From the NCBI GenBank assembly GCA_029582165.1, contig CM055881.1:25959594-26023593 (forward strand): a stretch of 64,000 nucleotides of DNA, read 5' to 3'. This DNA comes from Portulaca oleracea (taxonomy: Eukaryota > Streptophyta > Magnoliopsida > Caryophyllales > Portulacaceae). How positions within the stretch are numbered: position 1 is the first letter of the stretch; each line of letters starts with the position of its first letter. Below the pieces are notes generated by a model, which saw only the letters and a program-made list of their open reading frames with translations, did not search any database and was not told the origin of the DNA. Shown here piece after piece: positions 1-10,356 of this stretch. The position numbers were made by a program, and so were the translations under genes.

Positions 1-79
1 ACAAAAAATGGTCCCCATTAATAATGCATTGTAGGTGAGTGTCTTTAGGACAATGTTTAAGATTAAGATCTTTTTGGGT

Positions 80-1838
80 TTAGGGTTTCCCCACAAAAGT
101 AGATCTGATGGAATAAAAAGGGAAGAAGCTTACTGATTGACCTGAATTGGATGTAGTTCCTCCTCTTACTCCTCTTCCTGCCCCTCTTCCTCTCCTGCAT
201 CTTCCTTTGCCTCTTCCAAAAGAACTAACTGGAGTTGCAGCTGGTGTGGGTACTTTTTTTGGTCTCCCCTGCCCCCTTTGTGGTTGTTGTGGAGCTGGGG
301 TAGGCCGATCTTCCTGGCATGTCCTTGACTTATGCCCTCTATGAATACATTTCTTGCACACCACTTGTCTTCCATGCCTGCTAAGCTACCCACTGCTCTT
401 GAGGTTCTCATGAGGGTCCATCCTCCTACTCTTGGCAAGCCTCCCTGATCGGGAAATTAAGTCGGAGCGTCAAGTTGTCCATTTGAAGATGACTAGTGTT
501 TTTATATCCTATAGTATGGGTGGTCGTAGGTCTCAGCATTGATTTTCAAGAAGCCTACAACTATTATGGCATGTCGACATGCAATCCCTATCAAATCGCA
601 CTTCCTACAAGTGCAAGTTCTAGCTGGCATGTCAATCAACATCTTATCTAAACCCTCATCGACCTGGAATTTGTCATTTGTGGACGGAAGGACAATCGAC
701 TCCTTTGCGAACTCTTTCTCTCTTTCCAAGATAACTTGGATCCTAGGGCATATTGTATTATCCAGTTCACCTTCCATTAAAGACCTCTTGGTATACATTC
801 TTTTCATTACAAGCTCTCTTAGGTGTTCAAGTAAGTAAATGTAGTGTTTGCCCCTTACTTTGATTATATAACCGTTGAAAGTCTCCTCCATGTTGTTAAC
901 AACAATATCACACTTGGAATCTGCATCCATGAACACGCGACAGAATCTTATAGGATCATGCTTATTGACAGTTAAATAGACGTCCGGTCCCCGATCCAGT
1001 GAAGTGAAGGCGAAAAAGCGCCGCCGAAGCAGCAGATGTGACTCCCCTGCAAAATATGGGAGTAAAGTTTGACTTTAGAAAAAAGTCTTTGCTGGAGACT
1101 CCTTTGTTAGGTTTTGTAGAGCTTGATTGTGGTCTACTAGGTTGTATGCCTTGACACATGACCAGAACAATAACTTCAGCTCCCCTCCCTTGTGATTTTT
1201 CTTCCAATTTGCATAGACATGTCTTGCACAATACCTATGCTCTTATTCGGACAAGTCAGTGGTCATTCAAGATTTGATGCTTTGAAATAAAATGTATTAA
1301 ATGTCATACTAAGTATTAACATCCGAAAATAATGCACGATAGTGTATGTATGGTACATTACTGTGTTAGTCTGACATTACCACCAATCCAGAGCCTATTG
1401 TCCCTCCAAGACAATCTGCTAGATTCCCTAGAAACTAAGACCAGATGTTGTTCTTCTTGTTTTCTGCAATGGCCCAAGCAATTGGAAACATTTGATTGTT
1501 CCAATCTATTCTCATAACAGCCATAGCACACTCCCTGCCATGACAAACAAAGTTATGTCCATCACATCACAATAATTAAAAGCTGGTACCCCAAAACATA
1601 TAATTATGTGACCACCCATATACAACAGTAGTCATAACTCATAATAGGAGCAACATACATTTTGAACAGATCAGAATACACCCTTGACATTCTCATGTTG
1701 CACCCTTCTTCTTTGCTTATCTCGAGCCCTCTTTGCATTGTAGAAATCAGCTAGACAACCCACAGTCATGTCAAAACTCAAGATCACTCATATGTACTCC
1801 ATCAAAATCATCATCATCCTCATAATCAGGTACATCAT
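80..1838 (-). pseudogene. Mutator-like (MULE) transposase remnant, C-terminal two thirds
   Basis: Read on the minus strand, pieces of one MuDR-type transposase appear in order but in different frames. Around 1400-1545 is a segment reading NNQMFPIAWAIAENKK, typical of the MULE catalytic core. Around 1090-1245 is HRYCARHVYANWKKNHKG, typical of the region after it. At 502-936 is a SWIM zinc finger (CTCRKCDLIGIACRHAI). At 290-364 is a C-terminal zinc knuckle of form CX2CX4HX4C. The family excises and reinserts DNA flanked by long terminal inverted repeats. Here frameshifts and stops separate the segments and about 100 bases at 960-1070 do not fit, so no active protein is made. The acidic N-terminal part continues beyond a solo LTR at 3103-3480. 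The terminal inverted repeats were not located. Confidence 0.85.
1834..1838. repeat. 5-bp target-site duplication ATCAT (left)
   Basis: ATCAT stands immediately left of the solo LTR and again at 3098-3102 immediately right of it, the 5-bp duplication expected from retroviral-type integration. Confidence 0.85.
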
Positions 1839-3097
1839 TGTTCCTGTGCAGCACAATGCGGGTGTAATTATCGTATCCAGAGGGAGTAGGGGCTTCCGAA
1901 CCAAAGAGTTAATCGAGCTCTCACCGACTAGGTTGGATCACAAAGATTTTGGGTGAATTAACTACTAACCAATAAAACAAAATAAAAGTTACAATTAACT
2001 AATCACGTAAACAAAAAGAAAATGTCTAATTAACAAGGTCCAAACATGTAATTAGAGTGATCGATTGCACATGAAAGACCGCCAAAGCCCCTCTTCTAAG
2101 GGCACAAAGGCTAGTTTGATTCTCCTAATTACTATTCGCATGTAATTAATCACAATTAAACTACAAGATGACAACCTTAGACCTAGTTAGAATTCGACTA
2201 TTTACATGTCTAACCGTAACTATTTTTACTACCCGCACTAGCAAATCGACCCCACATCTCTACACAAGCCAATTGCCTAGCTAGAAAAATAGATGAAAAT
2301 TCTCTCAAGCATTTCATCGAACACGTGGTGGGCACTAGACAAAAACTTAAATTACAAGCATAAACAAGGTTTAATTAGGCTTAAACAAGATCAAATATCA
2401 TCCAAATACATCTATCACAATCCAAAGTTAAGCACAAATTAACCTAAGACAAATTTACACAAAGATAAAAATAAAAAAACAACACATAAACAAAAAGAGA
2501 GAGGGATAGAAATACTTAGGCTTGGATTTGAAAATGTAGGCGAATGATCTTCTATCTTCAATACAAATCTCTAAATCTATGAAAATCTAATCTAACCTAT
2601 CCTAAAACAATCAAACGTAATGGGTTTTATTGAGAGAATGAAGAAAAAAAGGAGAGAAAATAAGAGAGTTGGATGAACCAAATGATAAGAATGAGTGAGA
2701 GATTTACATAACTCGGGATTAAGTTACTGCAGGGTCAGCACGGGGCCATGCTGAACTGGCGTGGGCCCATGCTACTCTGGCAATTTTTCTGCTGCCTTCA
2801 AATATGCATAACTTTTTCGTCTAAACTCCGAATTGATCTTATAATATATCGATGGAAAGCTCTCAATGTCTACTTTAAACTCCCCAAGTCTCAAATGTAT
2901 CGAACTTATATGGAAGGAGTTATGATGGAAAGAGTAGTATATGTCTTCTCTTTTGCTCAATTTCTCTAACTTTCTTCTTTTAAACTTGTTTCCTACATGA
3001 TAAATAAAAACATGAAAAACACTAGAATAAAATTGTCATAAACATAAAAACTTAGGTGAATGAAGGTATACAAAAATGTAATATTTTGGTGCTAACA
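1839..3097. mobile_element. solo LTR (1259 bp) inserted in the MULE pseudogene
   Basis: The segment begins TGTT and ends AACA, has 5-bp flanking duplications (ATCAT) and contains no coding sequence, primer-binding site or second LTR copy. These are the marks of a solo LTR left by recombination between two LTRs. Removing it rejoins the acidic N-terminal region of the MULE transposase. The 2.7-2.95 kb part has the look of plant Ty3/gypsy LTRs, but the superfamily is inferred only. Transcription direction was not determined. Confidence 0.8.
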
Positions 3098-3102
3098 ATC
3101 AT

Positions 3103-3480
3103 CCTCATACTCAAACACTTTCCTCTTCCCTTTGATGTTTTTTTTAGCATTGGACAATTTTGATCTTCCCTGATATTCTGGAATTTAAGTGTCAGGCCCT
3201 ACATTTGGATGTACAAATTGGACTTAAGATCATCAGAATCTGTGGCTCATAATCAAATGTAGGTGAGTATTCATCATCCCCATCACCATAATCTTACTCT
3301 CCGGATCCTCTAACTAGTTCATGCATTGGCATAGGAGAGCTTGGTCGGGGATCATCAAAGTCATACTCAAAGTCATTAGGGTCAGTACCACCATAATCAG
3401 ATGTAGGTGAGTATTCGTCATCCCCATCACAATCTTCTATTGTGTACTCGTCCCTTTCCAATGTAGGAGAGCCCCTTGTT
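3103..3480 (-). pseudogene. MULE transposase remnant, acidic N-terminal part
   Basis: On the minus strand this stretch encodes repeated acidic motifs such as DDEYSPTSDYGG and DDEYSPTFDYEP, rich in Asp and Glu. Acidic segments of this kind precede the conserved domain in plant MULE transposases. It continues the pseudogene seen at 80-1838, from which it is separated by the solo LTR. Stops and frame changes are present, and no initiating Met could be assigned. Confidence 0.6.
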
Positions 3481-3587
3481 CACAGAAACAATATTTGACG
3501 TCTATCTTTCATACTCGATGTCCACAAAAATACCACTTGACGTCCACTAAATATCCAACCATGCTCACCAAAAGGTTATGTTGATCA

Positions 3588-3590
<3 letters not shown>

Positions 3591-3642
<52 letters not shown>
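3591..3642. repeat. (TA)n microsatellite
   Basis: Perfect run of about 26 TA dinucleotides. Confidence 0.98.
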
Positions 3643-5330
3643 GACAACTTGTCTAATTGTCTAATATGGCCGCTGATATCATCTCTTAAAGTACATACTC
3701 CGATCGACGAGCCTAATTAATAAATTGCAAAAATGGTGCATGTTTCACTCAGCCACACTGGGACTGAGACAAGGCCCGGACTTTTTCATGCATACAACTT
3801 CCAAAGCTCCTTGACTAAATTAGACAAACTACAATACTTTTTATGTTCACTGAAGAAAATTATGGACAATAAACGATTCGGGCCTGTAAAATTCAGCGGT
3901 AAATATAACTTTTGGTAGGCTTGTGCAAGTTTATGAGGAAAAATGTTATATTTTTATATAATAATAAATATATGCGAATTATATTTTACAAAGTGAAAAA
4001 AACGAAGCAAAACTTGTAGAAGTTAATATTTTTTCATTTTTTTATTTTTTAAAATTTAAAATTTAATATTTAAAATTTAATATTTACATTTTAATTAAAT
4101 TTCAAATTTTAATTTTTAAATTCTTTATTATTTAATTTGTTTAATTTTTAATATTAATATTTACTTTTTCATACTTTTATCTTTCAATTTTCAGTTTTCA
4201 ATTTTTTTAGTTATAAATATAAAAATTGCAAATTTAATTAAAATATTAAAATATAAAATAATTTAATTTAATTTAATTTAAACTTGAAAATTAAAATTTT
4301 AAATTTTAAAATTCAAAATTTTATATTTCAAAGTTTAAATTTTAAATTTTAAATGTAATATTTAACATTTAAAATTTAAAATTTAAACAAAACAATAAAA
4401 ATATAAAATAAATATATTAAAAATGATGAGATATTAAATAAATAAATAACTATAACAAATAATTAAAAAATTAATCATAAATAAATATAAAAAAATTTAT
4501 TATGAATTTTTCAAACGAACAAGATTTTAGGTTTCAAGTTTTCTTTTTATTGGTATTTTTTGTTTTTTGAATTTAATTTTTTTTAAAAGTAAACTTTTTA
4601 TATTTTTAATAAATTTTTACTAGTACGGATTTACCTGTGAAATTTACATGGATAAGTATCTCCATAAGCGAATATCTAGTCATTTTTATTTAATTTCTAG
4701 AGTGCAATATAAACTGCGATCAATTCTGCCTAGATTGCTGTTAATCTGTGATGGAGAGGAATCATCTCATTTGTGGTTGTGCCTATGAAAAAAATCCACA
4801 AAAACTACACGAGGCCAACCGGCATTGTTTTCATACACCAGGCCCCATTTGTGATGAACATCATTGCCTTTCACCATGATCAACAACTAGAGCTGGCAGA
4901 TAAACTCTTGTGCAGCACGTTTGAGCGTGGTATGGGGGACCATAGTGTAGGCAGCCTTACCCCCATGAACAAAATTTCATGGAGAGACTGATTCCGACGG
5001 ATCCGAGTAAAAACAGATGCGAAGCTTGTTAAGAGAGGAAAACACATACCAGAATGTTGCCAGTGCTAACGGAAGGGCTAACAGGTACCTGCACAAGAAA
5101 ACAAATACAGGCCAAAAAAAAAAATAGTTCGAATCACAAACACCTTCCTCACCGTACGACCTTAATCCTAGCCCTCCAAGCCCCCCTGTCTAGAGCCATG
5201 TCCTCCACTAAATCTAGGTGTCTTAGATTAATACGACCTATAATGAAAATAATAATTCTAAAATTAATATGACCTAACGAAGTTTGTATATGCAACCTTA
5301 TAGCTCACCCAAACTCTAAACATTCAAGGG
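3643..5330. other. non-genic stretch with an extreme AT-rich block
   Basis: From about 3950 to 4620 the sequence is nearly all A and T, built of overlapping variants of AAATTTAAAATTTAATATTT. It has no clear fixed period and could behave as a scaffold-attachment-like or low-complexity region. The flanks (3643-3950, 4690-5330) have normal composition but no coding sequence or repeat boundary I can support. Confidence 0.6.
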
Positions 5331-5757
5331 TTCCCAACATTCACCCTTAATATCCCATGGCATCACAAAAATTATTTTATGCAATATCTATGTTTTTTGA
5401 AAAAAAATAGAAATTTGTACATATTACTATGCCTCTGTTATAAAGGTTGTAACTTGAATTCCTAACATCCGATGAACTTGGCTCTTAACTTTCTGAAAAC
5501 CTCAGAGAATCTACTACAACTTTCATGTTGACCACAAAACCTAAATTACACTCCAAAAGGTCTAAAAATAGAACACAATAGGTAGGTCTAGCTTTCGATG
5601 TGTTCCTGTTTAACCGTCTATAACTCGGGCTACACACCTCGAACACTCGAACCGAAAAATTCCTATTAACGCTAACTCGTGAAATAATACCCAAACCAAG
5701 TTTCGTTATTTAAAACAACCTGCACAATTAATGATGAATTTTTAAATGTGACCTAAC
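5331..5757. repeat. fragment of an older LTR related to the 45.2-45.5 kb LTR
   Basis: The stretch shares an ordered series of short blocks with 45240-45530 (for example CTTTCTG-AAACCTC, CATGTTGACC, CTATAACTCGGGCTA, ACACCTCGAA). It therefore belongs to the same long-LTR family. It is cut at 5757 by the 8.4-kb element and appears to resume at 14216. Strongly diverged. Confidence 0.6.
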
Positions 5758-5762
5758 GAATT
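5758..5762. repeat. 5-bp target-site duplication GAATT (left)
   Basis: GAATT directly precedes the left LTR and is repeated at 14211-14215 directly after the right LTR, defining a single insertion of 8448 bp. Confidence 0.93.
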
Positions 5763-6651
5763 TGTAATGCCCCAACCTTAATCACAAGATTAAGACTATA
5801 CTTAGAATCCCAAACCTGTGATTAGCGCAGCGGAACACCTTAGGTCGAGGCATTACCGCCGTCTCCCAAAAGAGACAAGGCAACAACACCAAAGAGACTT
5901 CCAAAACCATAAGATAACTTACTAACTTAAAACTTTCACATATACACTTATACAACCCTTGGGTAAAGCATATAAACTTAAACAACCTTTAAAGAGGTCA
6001 AATACAATGCTTCTTCCTTAAGCATGGGTACTTCAAAACATGCGACTCCCAAGTCGATCAGGATCCTTTAACCATGACTACCTTGCTTGCAACACGCGAT
6101 TACCCCTGCTTGCCTTTGCCTTTACTTTGGGTACTCGGACCCCCTAAAACAAAACATTAAAAACATTGCGAAAAGTGAGTGGGGAAACACTCAGTACGTA
6201 AACCTCCAACACGTCAAACCGTTCGAAAACGGTTTTAGTGCCGGCATTTAAATTCATTTTGAAAACGGGGAAGGGGTAATAAAACATTAACTTGAAAAGA
6301 CATGAACATAGACTTATACATGAGTAAGAGTAACTTGAGTTCATAAAGAAAGAACCTGTCACATGAACTTAGAAGTAAATACATAAACTTAAGAGTTTTG
6401 GGTCCCTTACGATCGATGCAATGCATCTCGTATGCACGCCCAAACCGATCTGAGTTTGGATGGGTGATCTGACAGATGACAGCCGAGTCTAGGACACTCT
6501 GATCAGGAGCATCTAAAACATAAAGGCTAGCACTTCACGTAACTAGCTAGACATAAACATAGAATCCATAAAATGGGACCAGTTAAAACCATGAATAATC
6601 ATGAAAGCATAAATTAGCGTAAATTGTAATCATAAAGCATAACCCATAAAC

Positions 6652-6975
6652 ATCTATCATAAACCGTAAACCTTTAACATAAATCGTAAACCTTTAACAT
6701 AAACCGTAAACCTTTAACATAAATCGTAAACCTTTAACATAAACCGTAAACCTTTAACATAAACCATAAATATAAACATAAATCGTAAACCTTTAACATA
6801 AACCGTAAACCTTTAGCATAAACCATAAATATAAACATAAATCGTAAACATAAAACATAAATTATAAACATAAAACATAAACCGTAAATATTTGCATAAA
6901 CCGTAACCATAAAACATAAATTGTGAACATAAAGCATAAATCGTAAATATAAAGCATAAATCGTAAACATAAAGG
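6652..6975. repeat. 20-bp minisatellite inside the left LTR
   Basis: Tandem, slightly variable copies of a 20-bp unit (ACATAAACCGTAAACCTTTA). The CCGT/TCGT variants alternate, then pass into shorter CATAAA-CGTAAA units. The long open frame across it is a by-product of the repeat. Confidence 0.9.
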
Positions 6976-9017
6976 AGCGAAGAGTTGGACAATTCGCGTA
7001 CTTTGGTTAGACGAAAGCTTTAGCGGCGAGCCTCGAGCTTGAGATGGCGTGGGCGACTTGGAGACTATAAGGAATTTGTAATAAGAGCGTAGTGAAATCG
7101 GTGAGGTTCGTGTAATCATACAAAATAGCATACAATACTTAAACTTGTCTCATAAAAGGTAAGAAAGGAAATAAAATTTCAGATTTTAGCAATTCGCTGT
7201 TTCGGCGATAACTTGGGCTAGAAAACTCGGATTTTTGCAAACGAGTACTTTCCGGAATAGGAAAAATCATGACCGACAACTTTGTCAACTGGCCCAAATG
7301 CTAGAAATGAAAGGAAGGGCTCGAAAAATGGCCCGGACAGAAGCAGTGCATGAATAAATTATAAAACGGCTTAAAACTTAGAGTGGAACTCATGGTGAAA
7401 ATTGAATAACAATAGAGAAGGTTCATGGCTTATGGGGCATTTCAACCATTGGCTTAAAGGAGCATAGAAATGGAGCACTTGAAGGTTCAATAAAAGAAAC
7501 CATTCGATTAGTGAAAACATGAAGAACGTCGTAACGACGGAATTAAGGACAATATCATGTTTATGGATTTTTTGAGAAACGATTTTCGAATCGATGAACG
7601 GTAAATTAGATATGAAGAAAGGACGAGCTTATGGTTACTTAGACATAGAGGGACTCAAGTATAACCCTTATTCATCAACAATACTTACTTGGATCTTAAA
7701 ACTTCACCGAATTGGCCCATGAATTGCTAAATTACCTATGATCCTTTAGGAGATAATCCTCAACATCAACCCAACTTAAATTAGCTTAGAAAACTCATCC
7801 CAACTATCTTGACAACACCACAAAGGTTACAAATTCATAAGAACTCCATAAAAGACCCAATTTACAAATTTTAGGCTAAAAAGGCAATAAAAATTCTGGG
7901 CAGAAACTTGTTCCGGACAGCCCTGCTTCCCGGGCTCGTAACTCATACTCCCGACATCGGATGACTACGAATCATATCTTTCCGGAAAGCTTGCAACGTG
8001 GCCTAAAACTTTCATGTTCACCATAAAAACTAAAGAGGTCTCCAAAGGGATGAAAAACAGCCCTCAAAACACTGACTCAGAATTCGTATATAAAATTGTA
8101 CCTTCACGGTTTTGGTCGTAACTCGGGCTATACATGTCGGAAATTCGAAATTCCAAAGCCTATGGTTTGCTAGCACTTTAAGCTATCAAATGGAGTAGAA
8201 ATTTGGGCAAAAATCTCACTTTTATAATTCTGTAAATTTTCAGAATTGAAAACAGTAGCTAAAACACTTAAAACTCATCTTTTAATTGGATTTTCCCACT
8301 CTTAATCATAATAGAACTTAATCAAACTTCAACAAACCTTAAACCACCATATTTCCAGAATATAAACCATGAAAAACTCTTCATCAAAGGCCTTAAAAAT
8401 CACATGCATCTATGGATTAAACATAAACTTCACATAATAAACATGTTCTTGAACTCTTGCACAACAATCTCTCTAATTCACCCAAATTAAGCATGATAAC
8501 TCTTAATTTATAATCTCACAACATAAACTCAGCCCTTAAACACTTAGAAACTCATAAGAAATCCACATGCATCACCATTAATTCATCATCCACCATGAAT
8601 TCAACCATAAAACCTCACAAACACTTAGAAATATACATGCATACACTTAAAACTTAAACCCTAACTTAACCACAACTTAAATTCATGCTTAAAACTCATA
8701 AAAGAGATGAAAAACAACAATAATAACTCAAATTGAAATAGAATTTCAGATTAGAACTTGATAAAATCGAATTAGAGTTTAAGGAGATTACCACTTGGGG
8801 GAGAATTTGAGGAAGAAAACTAAAGAGGAGTGAGGAAGGAGGTGTCGGCCACCACCTGGGGGCGTCGGAATAGCCACTGGTCGCCGGAAAAATTGGCCGG
8901 AACAGCCTGGGGGACGGCTGGGCAGAGATGGCGTGGGAGAGGAGTGAGGGAGAGGGAGAGGGAGTGAGAGTGAATATAATCTGATTTGGTAAACAATGAA
9001 CTAATGGTCTCATTCCC

Positions 9018-9032
9018 CTCTATAAATAAACC
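9018..9032 (-). promoter_or_regulatory. possible LTR TATA element
   Basis: Around TATAAATA (9021-9028 on the plus strand, TATTTATA on the element strand). In element orientation a pyrimidine-rich leader-like tract follows at 8938-8975. The same arrangement recurs at 13613-13620 in the other LTR. Position and direction are inferred only. Confidence 0.3.
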
Positions 9033-9615
9033 CTCACTTAATTAAATTACCACCCAATTAAAACATAACTATTAGTAAGAAAAATTAGCTAGGTAAGAAT
9101 AATTGGTAATCAATCCAAATAATTTAACAACATAAAACTTGATAATATAACTTAGTATATAACTCAATAAAATTTCCTTGGGAATAAAATTGAGTAGAAT
9201 ACCAAAAATTAAAATCATATAAACTAACTTGATAAAACATACTAATTAAATAATTTGGGGCCATAAAATGTACTTAGGAGGTTCGGGTAGCATAAATCGT
9301 AAAAGAACGGAATTAAAATTAATATAACCTTCCTCGGTTTTAGACGTAAAAATTTTAGAACATAAAATAAATCAAATAACTTATTGCAAAATACTCATAA
9401 CCTCAACATAATATTCATAAGATAATAATACATAAAATTAACCCACGAACCATCGTCTTGCTCGAGACCTGTCACGCATAAACATACATATAAAGAAAAA
9501 CGTAATAACCAAAGATAACGAAACGTGTCATAAATAAGGAAATTTTTAATTAGCGTAATTCGCTAATCATCGAACTTAGTGTCTTAATTAAAGCGGGTTT
9601 AGGTGGGTCGTTACA

Positions 9616-9629
9616 TCCTCCCCTAAAAG
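9616..9629 (-). other. polypurine tract
   Basis: On the minus strand CTTTTAGGGGAGGA directly precedes the 3' LTR start TGTAACGACC. This is where plus-strand DNA synthesis would be primed. Confidence 0.8.
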
Positions 9630-10340
9630 AAGTTTCGTCCCGAAACTTGCTGTTGTGTTAATCGCGAACGAAGAACCTTAGAAAAGCTCGTTAACATAAA
9701 TAAGAGAACTAGGCAAGGTCCGAGTCTCAACCATCTTGAACCTCATTCATTATAAAAGGGAACGCTTGTCCCTTCTCATAAACCATCCTAGAACCACATT
9801 AAACCTTTGTGTCATATAGTACCTTTCAACCCTTTCACCAAACATTTTGATAAGGTACCTTGCCCCTATTTTGAGCTTCGCACCAATCCCACTTGGAATT
9901 GGATTTTATGAATCCTTATTTGAATTGATAAAGTCTCTTTTAAGACTAACTCAACATGCTTCACATCTACACTACACTCATGCTCATGACATACTTTCCT
10001 AGGTCCAATCTCTTATGTTGCCCTTAACTTGCACTTTTAATTTGCTTGAATTGCCACTAAACTCCCCGATTTTCGAGAAAATTTCGGCAGCACTTCCCCT
10101 ATAATTTGGACTATCCCAAATTTTTACATATCTTCATACCTGCAAGAAAACATATACACCATATATATACATCCACTTAGAGCTTCAAGCTCAAGCTCAT
10201 CATCCAAACCAACTAATGCACATATCTCCCATATCAGTCCATAAAGGACGCATAAACCACACATAAAAATCCCAAAATTACCATACTCAAATCATACTTC
10301 CTATAAACTTCTAATCTTCCCAAATACTTCTTATAACTCC

Positions 10341-10352
10341 GCTCTGATACCA
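10341..10352 (-). other. tRNA-iMet primer-binding site
   Basis: The minus strand reads TGGTATCAGAGC, complementary to the 3' end of plant initiator methionine tRNA. It lies four bases from the 5' LTR border, which fixes the element's polarity. Confidence 0.9.
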
Positions 10353-10356
10353 CAAC

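Larger units (their letters stand above)
5763..9615 (-). repeat. 3' LTR (3853 bp) of the 8.4-kb element
   Basis: Left LTR on the plus strand, and the 3' LTR in element orientation. Compared with the right copy it differs by scattered substitutions and small indels. Two clusters of difference stand out, at 6411-6500 and 8850-8930. It contains a 20-bp minisatellite at 6652-6975. Confidence 0.93.
9616..10356 (-). mobile_element. internal domain of the 8.4-kb element (741 bp, non-coding)
   Basis: In element orientation it runs from the PBS (10352-10341) to the purine tract (9629-9616). No open reading frame of interest and no gag or pol motif is visible. Next to the purine tract is the palindrome AAGTTTCG-TCC-CGAAACTT, the same motif found at 47490 and 47600 in other elements of the window. 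Confidence 0.85.

Noticed and set aside
3950..4620. Centromeric or satellite DNA
   Set aside because: Extreme AT content but no constant period could be read; called low-complexity only.
4773..4991. 72-residue open frame
   Set aside because: No recognisable domain, no neighbours, frame length expected by chance.
6652..6975. CRISPR-like or coding repeat
   Set aside because: The 20-bp units are contiguous with no spacers, lie in a plant LTR and encode only repetitive hydrophobic nonsense; it is a minisatellite.
10341..10352. Possible tRNA-related gene sequence (GCTCTGATACCA, also at 43831 and 48102)
   Set aside because: Only 12 bases match the tRNA 3' end, in the antisense sense, next to LTR borders; these are primer-binding sites, not tRNA genes.
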